A stretch of DNA of 64,000 bases, from positions 3,018,501 through 3,082,500 of the forward strand of contig NZ_CP129137.1 in assembly GCF_030406905.1 (NCBI RefSeq), in the 5' to 3' direction. The position numbers and the translations under genes were made by a program. The notes beneath the pieces are model-generated. The model did not search any database and was not told where the DNA came from. It saw nothing but the letters and a program-made list of their open reading frames with translations. Position 1 is the stretch's first letter. Each line of letters begins with the position of its first letter. This document shows positions 42,278 through 51,984 of the stretch, piece by piece. Origin of the DNA: Streptomyces sp. HUAS CB01 (GTDB lineage: Bacteria > Actinomycetota > Actinomycetes > Streptomycetales > Streptomycetaceae).

Positions 42278-45094
42278 TCACTTCTTGCGGCGGCGTCCCG
42301 CGCTCTTCTGCGCCTTGCGGCGCTCCGCGCGCGTCATGCCGTCGGACTCGGAACGGGCCGCGTCGCCGTTGGTGAAGTCGCCCTCGACGATGCCGCCCTC
42401 GCCGTCGACCGTCGGCGCCGAGAAGTGCAGCCGGTCCGGACGCTGCGGAGCGTCCAGGCCCTTCGCCCTGATCTCGGGACGGCCGGCAGCGGCGGGCACC
42501 GCGTCGTCCTTGGACAGCGAGGTCCTCTCCGCGGAGTCCTGGACGGGGATCTCCTCGACCTGCTGCTCGACCTGGACCTCCAGGTTGAACAGGTAGCCGA
42601 CGGACTCCTCCTTGATGCCGTCCATCATCGCGGTGAACATGTCGAAGCCCTCGCGCTGGTACTCCACGAGCGGGTCCTTCTGCGCCATCGCGCGCAGACC
42701 GATGCCCTCCTGGAGGTAGTCCATCTCGTAGAGGTGCTCGCGCCACTTGCGGTCCAGGACCGACAGCACCACGCGCCGCTCCAGCTCGCGCATGATGTCC
42801 GAGCCGAGCTGCTTCTCGCGCTCGTCGTACTGCTCGTGGATGTCGTCCTTGATCGTCTCGGCGATGAACTCGGCGGTGACACCGGCCCGGTCGCCCGCGG
42901 CCTCCTCCAGCTCCTCGATGGTCACCTTCACCGGGTAGAGCTGCTTGAAGGCGCCCCACAGCCGGTCGAGGTCCCACTCCTCCGCGAAGCCCTCGACGGT
43001 CTCCGCCTGGATGTAGGCGTCGATCGTGTCGTCCATGAAGTGGCGGACGTGCTCGTGCAGGTCCTCGCCCTCCAGGACGCGGCGGCGCTCGGCGTAGATG
43101 ACCTTGCGCTGCCGGTTGAGCACGTCGTCGTACTTCAGGACGTTCTTGCGCGTCTCGAAGTTCTGCTGCTCGACCTGGGACTGGGCGGACGCGATCGCGC
43201 GCGTCACCATCTTGTTCTCGATCGGGACGTCGTCCGGGACGTTGGCCATGGCCATGACCCGCTCGACCATCTGCGCCTTGAACAGCCGCATCAGGTCGTC
43301 GCCGAGGGAGAGGTAGAAGCGGGACTCGCCCGGGTCTCCCTGACGGCCGGAACGACCGCGCAGCTGGTTGTCGATGCGCCGCGACTCGTGCCGCTCGGTG
43401 CCGAGGACGTAGAGCCCGCCGAGGGACTTGACCTCCTCGAACTCCTCCTTGACCTCGAGTTCGGCCTTCTCCAAAGCGGCCGGAAGTGCCGCGGCCCACT
43501 CCTCGACGTGCTCGACCGGGTCCAGGCCCCGTCCGCGCAGCTCCGCCTCGGCCAGGTCGTCGGGGTTGCCGCCGAGCTTGATGTCCGTACCGCGGCCGGC
43601 CATGTTCGTGGCGACCGTCACGGCGCCCTTGCGACCGGCCTGGGCCACGATCACGGCCTCGCGCTCGTGGTGCTTGGCGTTGAGGACCTCGTGCTGGATG
43701 CCGCGCTTGAGCAGCTGCTGCGAGAGGTACTCCGACTTCTCGACCGACGTGGTGCCGACGAGGATCGGCTGGCCCTTGCGGTGCTTCTCCTCGATGTCGT
43801 CCACCACGGCGGCGAACTTGGCCACCTCGGTGCGGTAGATCAGGTCCGACTGGTCCTTGCGGACCATGGGCCGGTTCGTCGGGATCGGCACGACGCCCAG
43901 CTTGTAGATCTGGTGGAACTCCGCGGCCTCGGTCATGGCCGTACCGGTCATGCCGGAGAGCTTGTTGTAGAGGAGGAAGAAGTTCTGCAGGGTGATCGTG
44001 GCGAGGGTCTGGTTCTCGTCCTTGATGTCCACCCCTTCCTTCGCCTCGATCGCCTGGTGCATGCCCTCGTTGTAGCGGCGGCCGGCGAGGATACGGCCGG
44101 TGTGCTCGTCGACGATCATGACTTCGCCGTCGATGACGACGTAGTCCTTGTCCTTCTTGAACAGCTCCTTGGCCTTGATGGCGTTGTTCAGGTAGCCGAC
44201 CAGCGGGGTGTTCACGGACTCGTAGAGGTTGTCGATCCCCAGCCAGTCCTCGACCTTCGAGACACCGGACTCATGGATGGCGACGGTCCGCTTCTTCTCG
44301 TCGACCTCGTAGTCGCCGGTCTCCTCGATGCCCTTCAGCGGGTTACCGGGCTCGCCCCGGTTCAGGCGCTTGACCAGCTTGGCGAAGTCGCCGTACCACT
44401 TGGTGGCCTGGTCGGCGGGACCGGAGATGATCAGCGGCGTACGGGCCTCGTCGACGAGGATGGAGTCGACCTCGTCGACGATCGCGAAGTTGTGGCCGCG
44501 CTGGACGAGCTCCTCCTTCGACCAGGCCATGTTGTCGCGGAGGTAGTCGAAGCCGAACTCGTTGTTCGTGCCGTACGTGATGTCGCAGGCGTACTGCTCA
44601 CGGCGCTGCGCGGGCGTCATGTTGGCGAGGATGCAGCCGACGCTCAGACCGAGGAACCGGTGCACCCGGCCCATCATCTCGGAGTCGCGCTCGGCCAGGT
44701 AGTCGTTGACCGTGATCAGGTGCACGCCCTTGCCGGACAGCGCGTTCAGATAGGCCGGGAGCGTACCGACGAGGGTCTTGCCCTCACCGGTCTTCATCTC
44801 CGCGACGTAGCCGAGATGCAGCGCGGCGCCGCCCATCAGCTGGACGTCGTAGTGGCGCTGGCCGAGCACGCGCTTGGCGGCCTCACGGACGGTGGCGAAC
44901 GCCTCGGGCAGCAGGTCGTCGAGGCTCTCGCCGTCGGCGAAGCGCTCCTTGTACTCGTCGGTGAGGGCCCGCAACTCGGCGTCGGAGAGGTTGACGAAGT
45001 CTTCCTCGATGGAGTTGACCTGGTCCGCGATGCGGTGCAGTTTGCGCAGGATCTTGCCTTCGCCTGCACGCATGAGCTTGTTGAAGACGGACAC
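42278..45094 (-). CDS. secA: Preprotein translocase ATPase SecA
   Basis: This is the motor of the Sec pathway, pushing unfolded preproteins through SecYEG (938 residues). GTG 45094, with AAGGAG 10 nt upstream, gives the standard [19 protein letters not shown] start. Walker A is [11 protein letters not shown] (about 100-110). The DEAD-like Walker B is in [19 protein letters not shown], and the helicase motif in [13 protein letters not shown] and [13 protein letters not shown]. The C-terminal tail is a basic linker ([20 protein letters not shown]) and lacks the CxCxSGx5CH zinc motif of E. coli SecA, as usual for actinobacterial SecA1. The 1.5-kb repeat array lies just beyond its stop codon. Confidence 0.98.
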   Translation of the reverse strand: MSVFNKLMRAGEGKILRKLHRIADQVNSIEEDFVNLSDAELRALTDEYKERFADGESLDDLLPEAFATVREAAKRVLGQRHYDVQLMGGAALHLGYVAEMKTGEGKTLVGTLPAYLNALSGKGVHLITVNDYLAERDSEMMGRVHRFLGLSVGCILANMTPAQRREQYACDITYGTNNEFGFDYLRDNMAWSKEELVQRGHNFAIVDEVDSILVDEARTPLIISGPADQATKWYGDFAKLVKRLNRGEPGNPLKGIEETGDYEVDEKKRTVAIHESGVSKVEDWLGIDNLYESVNTPLVGYLNNAIKAKELFKKDKDYVVIDGEVMIVDEHTGRILAGRRYNEGMHQAIEAKEGVDIKDENQTLATITLQNFFLLYNKLSGMTGTAMTEAAEFHQIYKLGVVPIPTNRPMVRKDQSDLIYRTEVAKFAAVVDDIEEKHRKGQPILVGTTSVEKSEYLSQQLLKRGIQHEVLNAKHHEREAVIVAQAGRKGAVTVATNMAGRGTDIKLGGNPDDLAEAELRGRGLDPVEHVEEWAAALPAALEKAELEVKEEFEEVKSLGGLYVLGTERHESRRIDNQLRGRSGRQGDPGESRFYLSLGDDLMRLFKAQMVERVMAMANVPDDVPIENKMVTRAIASAQSQVEQQNFETRKNVLKYDDVLNRQRKVIYAERRRVLEGEDLHEHVRHFMDDTIDAYIQAETVEGFAEEWDLDRLWGAFKQLYPVKVTIEELEEAAGDRAGVTAEFIAETIKDDIHEQYDEREKQLGSDIMRELERRVVLSVLDRKWREHLYEMDYLQEGIGLRAMAQKDPLVEYQREGFDMFTAMMDGIKEESVGYLFNLEVQVEQQVEEIPVQDSAERTSLSKDDAVPAAAGRPEIRAKGLDAPQRPDRLHFSAPTVDGEGGIVEGDFTNGDAARSESDGMTRAERRKAQKSAGRRRKK

Positions 45095-45331
45095 TGAGGT
45101 TGGTCTCCTTGCCGGTCGGGCCTGGCACTGGGTCGTGTGGACACTGGCGCGGGCACGGCAGGTGGGCCCCACCGCATCGGCCATCGTAAGCGAGGACGGC
45201 GCCGCGCCGGGAGAGCCGCAGGGCACCGGGGACGACCGCCGCGTGTCTGGAGAACGTGCGGGAGCACCGGAAAGTGCCGCTGATCTCGAAAAGTGTTCGC
45301 ACGGCCGACGGAGAGTGACCAGAATTCGGCC

Positions 45332-45904
45332 ATGGAGCCCATCACCCTCACCACCGACCGGCTGCGGCTGAGCCCCTTCACCCCGGGTGACGCCGAGGAG
45401 GTCCGCGCCGCATGTCAGGACCCCGACATCCAGCGCTGGATCCCGGTCCCCTCGCCGTACGAACTGCGGCACGCCGAGGAGTTCATCGCGGTCACCGTGC
45501 CCGCCGGCTGGCGCGACGACACCGAGTACACCTTCTCCGTGCGGGCGCGCGAGGGCGGCGCGCTGATCGCCTCCACGAGCCTGCACCACCCGCGCTCGGG
45601 GGCCTGGGAGATCGGCTTCTGGACGGCCAAGGAGCACCGGGGCCGCGGTTACGCGACCGAGGTCACGCTCGCCATGGCCCGCTGGGCCTTCACGCGGCTG
45701 GACTGCACACGGCTGGAATGGCGCGCCGAAGTGGGCAACACGGGCTCGCGCGCCGTCGCCGAGAAGGCCGGATTCACCGTCGAGGGCGTCCAGCGCTCCG
45801 GCTTCCACGGCCGGGGCACCCTGCGCGACTGCTGGGTCGCCTCCCTGCTCCCGTCGGACCTCGGGCTGCCGTGCCCGGTCCCCTACCTGCCGGCCAAGGC
45901 GTGA
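45332..45904 (+). CDS. GNAT-family N-acetyltransferase
   Basis: This is a 190-residue RimJ/RimL-like acetyltransferase. ATG 45332 gives [20 protein letters not shown], the usual opening of ribosomal-protein-type GNAT enzymes. The acetyl-CoA binding motif A is [20 protein letters not shown] (Q/RxxGxG/A as RGRGYA, about residues 106-112). A later segment with [20 protein letters not shown] is the classic 'N-x-xSxxVxEKxGF' helix. The acceptor is unknown. It is divergent from secA with 237 bp between. Confidence 0.88.
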   Translation: MEPITLTTDRLRLSPFTPGDAEEVRAACQDPDIQRWIPVPSPYELRHAEEFIAVTVPAGWRDDTEYTFSVRAREGGALIASTSLHHPRSGAWEIGFWTAKEHRGRGYATEVTLAMARWAFTRLDCTRLEWRAEVGNTGSRAVAEKAGFTVEGVQRSGFHGRGTLRDCWVASLLPSDLGLPCPVPYLPAKA

Positions 45905-46045
45905 CGGACGCCACCCGCCCCCCCTGGCCCGTCCACCGGCCGGGCCGTGGCCGGCACCGCCCGGGCCGCGGACTCGGCGCCGGGACCCCGGCGGGCTCCC
46001 GGCGGCGCCCGGCGACTGTCGGTGCCGCCCTCTAGGGTGCGGAGC

Positions 46046-47209
46046 ATGAACACCGCGCCGCCCCCAGTTGCCGAGCTGTCCGCCGACGAGGCCCGCCGTG
46101 TCGCGCTGCGGGCCCAGGGGTTCCTCGGTGCCCCCGACCGCAGAGCCGGTGTGCGGGGCGTGCTGCGCCACCTCGGCGCGGTGCAGCTGGACACGATCTC
46201 CGTGCTCGCGCGTTCCCACGAGCTGATCCCGTACGCCCGGCTGGGCGCCGTCGGCCGCAAGACGGTCGAGGACGCCTACTGGAGCGAGAGCCACGCCTTC
46301 GAGTACTGGTCGCACGCGGCCTGCATACTCCCCGTCGAGGAGTGGCCCCACTTCGCCTTCCGGCGCCGCGCCTACCGTGCCCGTCCGCAGTGGTACCACG
46401 ACCTGCCGGACGGGGCCTACGGGAAGGTGGTGGACCAGCTGCGCGCCGAGGGGCCGCTGACCGCCACGGAGCTGGGCGGAGCGAAGAACGGCGGCCTCTG
46501 GTGGGACTGGTCGGAGGCCAAGGTCGCCGTCGAGCGGGCACTGATGTACGGCGAGGTGGTGTGCACGGAGCGGCGCGGCTGGAAGCGGGTGTACGACCTC
46601 GCCGAGCGCGCCATCCCCGATGCCGTGCTCCATGACGATCTGGACGACCGGGAGTGCCTGCGCCGGCTGGTGCGGCTGGCCGGGCAGTCGCTGGGCGTGG
46701 GCACCCGCGCGGACATCGCGGACTACCACCGGCTGAAGGGTGAGCAGTTCGACGCGGTGGTCGCGGACTCCGGACTCGTGCCGGTCCGCGTCGAGGGCTG
46801 GGACAAGCCGGCCTGGGCCGACCCGGATGCGCTCGCGACCGAGCCGCGCGGCCGTCACCGCACGACGCTGCTGTCGCCGTTCGACTCGCTGATCTGGGAG
46901 CGGGCCCGTACCGAGCGGATCTTCGGCTTCACCCATCGCCTGGAGGCGTACGTCCCGAAGGCGAAGCGGGTGCACGGCTACTTCGCGATGCCGCTGCTGT
47001 CCGGCGGGCGGCTGCTGGGCCGGGTCGACCCCGCGCGTGAGGGGACGACTCTGGTCGCCAGACAGGTCTCCCTGGAGTCGCCGAAGGCGGTCCGGCCGAT
47101 GGCTCAGGCGCTGCTGGAGGCGGCCGAGTGGGTGGGCTGCGACGCGGTCCGTGTGGAGCGGGTCGACCGCCCGGAGTTGGCGGCGCCCCTGGTCGCCGCC
47201 CTCGGCTGA
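46046..47209 (+). CDS. YcaQ/AlkX-type winged-helix DNA glycosylase
   Basis: This is a 387-residue HTH_42-superfamily protein. Characterised members (E. coli YcaQ/AlkX, Streptomyces AlkZ) excise bulky alkylated bases and unhook interstrand crosslinks. The catalytic QxD/QxQ element appears as [20 protein letters not shown] (Gln-Leu-Asp, about residues 50-52), that is, the YcaQ-like version rather than the self-resistance AlkZ version. Tandem winged-helix segments follow ([29 protein letters not shown]) and a conserved [17 protein letters not shown] block. ATG 46046 is the first good start. Confidence 0.82.
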   Translation: MNTAPPPVAELSADEARRVALRAQGFLGAPDRRAGVRGVLRHLGAVQLDTISVLARSHELIPYARLGAVGRKTVEDAYWSESHAFEYWSHAACILPVEEWPHFAFRRRAYRARPQWYHDLPDGAYGKVVDQLRAEGPLTATELGGAKNGGLWWDWSEAKVAVERALMYGEVVCTERRGWKRVYDLAERAIPDAVLHDDLDDRECLRRLVRLAGQSLGVGTRADIADYHRLKGEQFDAVVADSGLVPVRVEGWDKPAWADPDALATEPRGRHRTTLLSPFDSLIWERARTERIFGFTHRLEAYVPKAKRVHGYFAMPLLSGGRLLGRVDPAREGTTLVARQVSLESPKAVRPMAQALLEAAEWVGCDAVRVERVDRPELAAPLVAALG

Positions 47210-47218
47210 GCCGGCACG

Positions 47219-47249
47219 GCCGGTGACGTGAGCGGCAGGGTTCACCGGC
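47219..47249. terminator. Possible weak terminator between convergent genes
   Basis: An 8-bp stem GCCGGTGA/TCACCGGC (47219-47226 with 47242-47249) sits in the 67-bp gap between the convergent glycosylase and response-regulator genes. Confidence 0.35.
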
Positions 47250-47276
47250 TCCCGGCAGACCTTCCCGGTCCCGGCG

Positions 47277-48023
47277 CTAGCGGATCTCGAGGATCTTCTC
47301 GCGCATGGCGTAGACGACCGCTTCCATCCTGGAGTGCAGCTGGAGCTTCTCCAGGATGTTGCGGACGTGGTTCTTCACCGTGTTCTCGGAGATGAACAAC
47401 TCCTTTGCGATGTCACGGTTGTTCATGCCCGTCGCCACCAGCTTGAGGACCTCCAGCTCCCGGTCGGTGAGCCGGGGGGCGGGCACGAGGCGGCGCTCGT
47501 CGGTGCGCTGGATCATCGACTTGAACTCGGTGAGCAGCTTGGACGCCATCGACGGACTGATCTGCGACTGGCCGTCGGCCACCGCGCGGATGGCGGTCGC
47601 CACCTCGTCGGTGGAGATCTCCTTGAGGAGGTACCCGGTGGCGCCTGCCTTGATCGCCTCGTAGAGGTCTGCCTCCTCGTCGCTGATCGTCAGCATGATG
47701 ATCTTCGCGCTGGGGGCGACCTCCTTGATGGAGGTGCAGGCCTCGATGCCGCCCCGCTTCGGCATCCTTACGTCCATCAGCACGATGTCGGGCAGCAGAT
47801 CGGCGGCCTTGTCCACCGCCTCCGCGCCGTCCCCGGCCTCCCCGACGACCTGGATGTCCTCCTCCTGGGCGAGGACGATCTCCAGCCCGCGGCGGAAGAG
47901 GGCGTGGTCGTCCACGACGAGCACCCGGATCGGCTCCTTGCGGGACACGTCCTCCGTGCCGTCCGCGCCGCCCGTCGCACCGGCGTCGCCCGCCTGGTGC
48001 ACCGGGCCGAAGCTGTCCGCCAT
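47277..48023 (-). CDS. NarL/FixJ-family response regulator
   Basis: This is a LuxR-type two-component response regulator (248 residues) without an adjacent sensor kinase. ATG 48023 has GGGGGAGGAACG just upstream. A Gly/Ala-rich 30-residue leader precedes the receiver domain ([20 protein letters not shown]; phosphorylation site Asp84 in [14 protein letters not shown]; Lys in YLLKEIS). A linker leads to the C-terminal GerE/LuxR helix-turn-helix ([18 protein letters not shown], then [20 protein letters not shown]). It probably binds DNA as a dimer when phosphorylated. The target is unknown and no cognate kinase is seen in the window. Confidence 0.92.
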   Translation of the reverse strand: MADSFGPVHQAGDAGATGGADGTEDVSRKEPIRVLVVDDHALFRRGLEIVLAQEEDIQVVGEAGDGAEAVDKAADLLPDIVLMDVRMPKRGGIEACTSIKEVAPSAKIIMLTISDEEADLYEAIKAGATGYLLKEISTDEVATAIRAVADGQSQISPSMASKLLTEFKSMIQRTDERRLVPAPRLTDRELEVLKLVATGMNNRDIAKELFISENTVKNHVRNILEKLQLHSRMEAVVYAMREKILEIR

Positions 48024-48155
48024 CGTTCCTCCCCCTGAGGCCGTGGCCTGCGTTGGTCTGCGGTCCGCCAACCGCAGTCCACAGCGCACCGGTTGGCTCG
48101 GATCGCCATGATTTCATGCCCGTGCGGCCCAGTGGCGATCCCGCGGTGGCACGAA

Positions 48156-48194
48156 GGTGCCCCTGGGGGCGCACAGGGCGCTCCCAGGGGCACC
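48156..48194 (-). terminator. Terminator of hpf
   Basis: A 17-bp stem with one G-T wobble (48156-48172 with 48178-48194, 5-nt loop) lies 15 bp after the hpf stop codon. Confidence 0.75.
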
Positions 48195-48209
48195 GTTCGC
48201 ATGACGGGG

Positions 48210-48899
48210 TCAGCCGCCGAGCGCACCACCGGCGCCGCTCGACTCGCCTCCTGCGAGGGGGTCGGTCTGCAGGTGGATGACGCCGTAGTCGTAGGCGTGC
48301 CGCCGGTAGACGACACTGGGCTCCTTGGTCTCGGAGTCGACGAAGAGATAGAAGTCGTGCCCGACCAGCTCCATTTCGTAGAGCGCCTGGTCGAGCGTCA
48401 TCGGAGCGGCGAGGTGGGTCTTCTCCCTGACCACCAGGGGTCCTTCGCCCTGCACCTCGAGCGAGCCCATCCGGGTGGTGGGAATGGATTCCGACGATGC
48501 CTCGGTGACGGGCTCACCGCTCCCGTTCAACTGGGCCACGCCCGGGACGACATCGGCGACCTCCGCTGCCGACAGCCGCCCGTTGCCCCTGCGTGTGTGG
48601 CGCTTGTCGTGCTGCTTGCGGAGCCGAGCCTCCAGCTTCGCCGTGGCCAGGTCGAGCGCTGCGTACGGGTCGCCTGCCGCTGCTTCCGCCCGGATCACCG
48701 GGCCGCGTGAAAGAAGTGTGATCTCCACGCGGTCGGAACGGTCGGCCTGCCGCGGGTTGTGCTCCTTGGACACCTCGACGTCGAGGCTGATCACCTTGCC
48801 GTCGAGCTTCTGGATCTTGTCCAGCTTCAGCTTCTCGGCCACGTGCTTGCGGAACCGCTCGGGCACCTCGGTCTTGCGGCCCTTGACGACGATGTCCAC
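48210..48899 (-). CDS. hpf: Long-form ribosome hibernation-promoting factor
   Basis: The factor binds the 30S decoding centre and joins ribosomes into inactive 100S dimers under stress or starvation (229 residues, long type). The N-terminal S30AE domain (MDIVVKGRKTEVPERFRKHV, then DVEVSKEHNPRQADRSDRVE and DPYAALDLATAKLEARLRK) is followed by a linker of about 60 residues. The C-terminal dimerisation domain follows (TLDQALYEMELVGHDFYLFVD, then VVYRRHAYDYGVI). The start is GTG 48899. A 52-codon open frame and a palindrome lie upstream in an unusually long leader of about 330 bp. Confidence 0.96.
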   Translation of the reverse strand: MDIVVKGRKTEVPERFRKHVAEKLKLDKIQKLDGKVISLDVEVSKEHNPRQADRSDRVEITLLSRGPVIRAEAAAGDPYAALDLATAKLEARLRKQHDKRHTRRGNGRLSAAEVADVVPGVAQLNGSGEPVTEASSESIPTTRMGSLEVQGEGPLVVREKTHLAAPMTLDQALYEMELVGHDFYLFVDSETKEPSVVYRRHAYDYGVIHLQTDPLAGGESSGAGGALGG

Positions 48900-48930
48900 G
48901 CAGAACTCCGTTCCCGGATCACTCCGCTGT

Positions 48931-49089
48931 TCAATTGCGGAGCATCTCCCTTTTGCACCAGGCTCCGGCGAGCACCGGAGCCTCGGACTTGGCGACTTTC
49001 ACCTCCTCCTCCCCCATGGGCAAGATCGCCACCCCACCGATGTCAAAGATCTGGGTTACTTCAGGAACACCTGACCGCAACTCGGCCAT
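48931..49089 (-). CDS. Possible 52-residue small protein or leader ORF upstream of hpf
   Basis: An ATG-initiated frame of 52 codons ends 31 bp before the hpf start. It would read MAELRSGVPEVTQIFDIGGV and continue to ...CKREMLRN. No Shine-Dalgarno is seen, and third-position G+C (about 70%) is below that of sure genes here, so it may be chance. Its co-directional position just before hpf makes a regulatory leader peptide conceivable. Confidence 0.22.
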   Translation of the reverse strand: MAELRSGVPEVTQIFDIGGVAILPMGEEEVKVAKSEAPVLAGAWCKREMLRN

Positions 49090-49207
49090 GTATTCGATGA
49101 AGGAGAGCGTTCACCTGCCTCACAACCGAACATAGCTCGCCAGGACCCCTGTCGGCACCCGCTACCAGCGCGTACGTCCATTCGTGGCCGTTCCTGCTCT
49201 CACTACC

Positions 49208-49219
49208 TGCAACGTTGCA
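49208..49219. promoter_or_regulatory. Perfect palindrome TGCAACGTTGCA
   Basis: This 12-bp perfect palindrome has the CG-centred form typical of LacI/GalR-family operators. It lies 9 bp past the comF stop codon and about 310 bp upstream of hpf on the same strand. Confidence 0.3.
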
Positions 49220-49228
49220 ACACGCCTG

Positions 49229-49951
49229 TCAGTTCCGGCCCGTTTCGAAGGACAGAGGTGGAGCGGCGATGACGGCGGCACTCATTCGGGTGCATTCGGA
49301 AGCGTGTCCAGAAAACGCGGCACGGAGTGCCCTCACCGCCTCGGCCAGCGAGGCTCCCGTGGTCATCACGTCGTCCACCAGTACGGTTCTGCGGGCCTCG
49401 AGTACCCGCCCGGCCCACGGGGCCACCTCCAGCGCCCCGGACATGTTCTCGAGCCGCTCCCGGGCCGTGAGACCCGACTGGTCGGACACCCGCCTCCCCT
49501 GGCGCAGCACCGGGAGGACCCTGGCGTACGTCCCCGCGCGCCGCAGTGCCCCGGCCGCCGCCACGGCGATCCGCCGCGACGGGTCGTGACCACGCGCCCG
49601 TACCGCCCGCCGCGCCGAGGGCACCGGGACCAGCAGCAGCGGCCCCCGCGCCGCCCGCCCCTCCGGCGTCGCCGCACGGACGGCCCCCGCGAGCGCCGCC
49701 CCGAGAGGACGGGCCAGCCCCAGCACGCCCCGCTCCTTGTGGGCGATCAGGACGGACCGCACCGCGCCCTCGTACCGCGCGGCGGCGAACACGACCGGCA
49801 GCCCCTGGGGCTCGGGGCACGGCCGTGCCCGGGCCGGCGGCCCCGCCAGCTCTTCCGCGCACTCCTCGCACAGCGCCGTACGGGCGTGCCCGCAGCCCGC
49901 GCACACCGCGGGCAGGACCAGCCCCGAGATCTCCCGCCACCACCACCGCAT
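49229..49951 (-). CDS. ComF-family phosphoribosyltransferase-like protein
   Basis: The 240-residue protein has the ComF layout: an N-terminal four-cysteine zinc-ribbon (CAGCGHARTALCEEC) and a C-terminal type I phosphoribosyltransferase domain with the PRPP loop VLVDDVMTTGASL. In competent bacteria ComF aids DNA uptake; in actinomycetes its role is undefined. ATG 49951 gives MRWWWREISGLVLPAVCAGC. It follows lpqB after 194 bp on the same strand, the common mtrAB-lpqB-comF-hpf order of actinobacteria. Confidence 0.9.
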   Translation of the reverse strand: MRWWWREISGLVLPAVCAGCGHARTALCEECAEELAGPPARARPCPEPQGLPVVFAAARYEGAVRSVLIAHKERGVLGLARPLGAALAGAVRAATPEGRAARGPLLLVPVPSARRAVRARGHDPSRRIAVAAAGALRRAGTYARVLPVLRQGRRVSDQSGLTARERLENMSGALEVAPWAGRVLEARRTVLVDDVMTTGASLAEAVRALRAAFSGHASECTRMSAAVIAAPPLSFETGRN

Positions 49952-49991
49952 GGCCCCACTGTGCCCGGCCGCGGGCGCACGCGAGCGGGGC

Positions 49992-50020
49992 TGTGGACAA
50001 CCATGAGGACCTGTGGAAAA
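49992..50020. promoter_or_regulatory. Pair of DnaA-box-like sites in the lpqB-comF gap
   Basis: TGTGGACAA (49992-50000) is the exact complement of the Streptomyces DnaA-box consensus TTGTCCACA. TGTGGAAAA (50012-50020) is a one-mismatch copy in the same orientation, 20 bp (two helical turns) away. Confidence 0.4.
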
Positions 50021-50145
50021 CCGGCGAGAGGCCGGGGCACCGTGGGGACCGGAGCCAGGACCGGGGCTCGTGTCCCGTTCCCTCCCGGAGCAGAGGAGGC
50101 CGGGACCGGGCTCCGCCCGCCACCGGCCCGGACGAGGTCGGGCGC

Positions 50146-51984
50146 TCAGCCGGGGTAGACCGGCGACGCCCCCTTCTCGACCATCGTCTGCCAGTTCGCG
50201 TTCGGCATCAGCCGCACCAGCCCGTCGTCCGAGATCGCCACCAGGAGCTGTTCCTCGTCCTCCGTGGCGGCCACCGCCGACACCTTGTTCAGGCCCGGAA
50301 GACCGCCTGCCGGGGTCAGGGAGCCGTCCGTCTGGATGTAGCGCACCTGCTGCACACCGCCGGTCTCCTTGCCGACCACGACGAGACGACTCGGCCCGGC
50401 CCAGGACAGCGCGGTCACCGACTCCAGACGCGGCGCCGCCGCGCGCAGTTCCACCACGGACACCGTCGTCGCCCCGCCGGAGTCCGTGCGCCGCTCGACC
50501 CGGCCGATCTCCAGGGTGCTCTTGCCGTCCTTGGACAGGAGCAGTGCCATGCGCACCCCGTCGGCCGAGACCCGCAGCGACTCGATGCGCGCGCCGTCGA
50601 GCCCGTCGACCATGACCTCCTGCGCCGGCCCCTTGCCGCCCGCGAAGCGCAGCAGCCGGGGGTTGGCGGGGTCCCGGTCCGCGACCCACAGGTCGTTCCG
50701 GTCCCAGCTCGGCGCCGAGAGCCGGTCGGCGGCCCGCGGGGCACCGCTCCGCACCAGCGGCGCGGCCAGGGGCTCGTCCGAGACGATCGACGCCGCGTAC
50801 AGGGACTTGCCGTCCTGCGAGACCGCCGCCGCCCGGTGCAGACTCCGTGCCACGGCGACCGTGCCGATCTTCACCTGCCCGTCGCCGAACGGCCCGCGGA
50901 CCAGGGTCTTGTCGATGTTCTTGGGCTTCGTCCCCACCACGGCCATCCTGTGGTCGCTGTCGACGAAGTACACGTTGGGGCTCGGGGACAGCCGCTCCAG
51001 GGCGTACGCGTCGGCCTGGTCGGCCGTGAGCACGCACAGCGGGGAGCCGTCGGCCCGCTGGAGCTGCACCTGCTCGACGCGGGGCGCCGCCAGCTCCCGC
51101 AGGGTGAGCAGCATCTGCGTGGCCATGCGCTTGCACACCGCGCCGCCGACGTTCGACGCCTTGTCGTTGAGCGGCACCTTGAGCTCGCCCTGGTCGTCGG
51201 GCGTCAGGGACGTGATGCCCTTCTTCAGTCCCGCGCCCGCGGGGAACGGCGAGTCCACCACCGGCATCAGCCAGTGGGCGGGGCCCTCGAACAGCGCCGA
51301 GATCGTCTGCGCGACCGGGTCCATCCGGGTCACCGGATCCTGCCGCTGCCGGATGTAGACCGGGTCCGCGACCACCGAGTTCTGGCCCGACGCCCAGTAG
51401 TACTTGTTCACCGACAGGTGGTTGCGCAGGAAGTCGCTCTCGCCGAGCACCAGGCCCTCGGGAGCCGCGTCGATGCGCCACTCCTTGCCCTTGCCGTCAG
51501 GGGTGTTCTGCCGCACCAGCCGCAGCGCGCCGCCGTACTGCGTGGGCACGACCGACTTGTACTCGTGCCGGTCGACCGTCGCGATCAGCTCGCCGGACAG
51601 CGCGTAGGTCAGCTCGTCGCCCCCCTCCCGGCCGGCCGGAGCCGCGGACTGGGGGGCCTCGGTCAGCACGGTCGTGAGCGACTCGGGCCGCCACTTCTTG
51701 GTCCAGCGCTTGGTGAGGTACTTCCGGGCCGTCGCATAGCTTGGATCGTCGCTGGTCATGGCCTCCAGGAAGCCGTCGACGATCTCCTGAGGCCGGGCGC
51801 CGTCACGAGGCGGGACGGCGTACACCCGCACCTGGGAGTCCGGGCCCTGCGTGGCCTTCACCTGCTCCACGTCGCCGCTGTCCGGCATCGACGCGCAGCC
51901 GGCCAGCACGAAGCCGGCGCAGACGAGCAGCGCCGAGAACCGTGTGGCGCGTCCGTGGCCGTACCGACGCCCCTCAGCGCCCAC
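50146..51984 (-). CDS. lpqB: Lipoprotein LpqB (MtrAB accessory)
   Basis: This is an envelope lipoprotein that in mycobacteria and streptomycetes modulates the MtrB sensor kinase (612 residues). GTG 51984, with GGAGG 9 nt upstream, overlaps the mtrB stop by 11 bp. The signal sequence ends in the lipobox FVLAGC with Cys30. A GerMN-like domain (about residues 200-330) is followed by a beta-propeller-like C-terminal domain (VSQDGKSLYAASI, DRNDLWVADRD, RVSADGVRMALLLSKDGKS). Overlapping starts show that mtrA-mtrB-lpqB is one operon. Confidence 0.95.
   Translation of the reverse strand: MGAEGRRYGHGRATRFSALLVCAGFVLAGCASMPDSGDVEQVKATQGPDSQVRVYAVPPRDGARPQEIVDGFLEAMTSDDPSYATARKYLTKRWTKKWRPESLTTVLTEAPQSAAPAGREGGDELTYALSGELIATVDRHEYKSVVPTQYGGALRLVRQNTPDGKGKEWRIDAAPEGLVLGESDFLRNHLSVNKYYWASGQNSVVADPVYIRQRQDPVTRMDPVAQTISALFEGPAHWLMPVVDSPFPAGAGLKKGITSLTPDDQGELKVPLNDKASNVGGAVCKRMATQMLLTLRELAAPRVEQVQLQRADGSPLCVLTADQADAYALERLSPSPNVYFVDSDHRMAVVGTKPKNIDKTLVRGPFGDGQVKIGTVAVARSLHRAAAVSQDGKSLYAASIVSDEPLAAPLVRSGAPRAADRLSAPSWDRNDLWVADRDPANPRLLRFAGGKGPAQEVMVDGLDGARIESLRVSADGVRMALLLSKDGKSTLEIGRVERRTDSGGATTVSVVELRAAAPRLESVTALSWAGPSRLVVVGKETGGVQQVRYIQTDGSLTPAGGLPGLNKVSAVAATEDEEQLLVAISDDGLVRLMPNANWQTMVEKGASPVYPG

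Larger units (their letters stand above)
48900..49228. other. hpf leader / comF-hpf intergenic region
   Basis: The 329 bp between comF and hpf (both minus strand) contain a possible small frame (48931-49089). They also hold a GGCTCCGG/CCGGAGCC hairpin at about 48961-48982 and a 12-bp perfect palindrome at 49208-49219. No promoter elements could be fixed. Confidence 0.5.
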
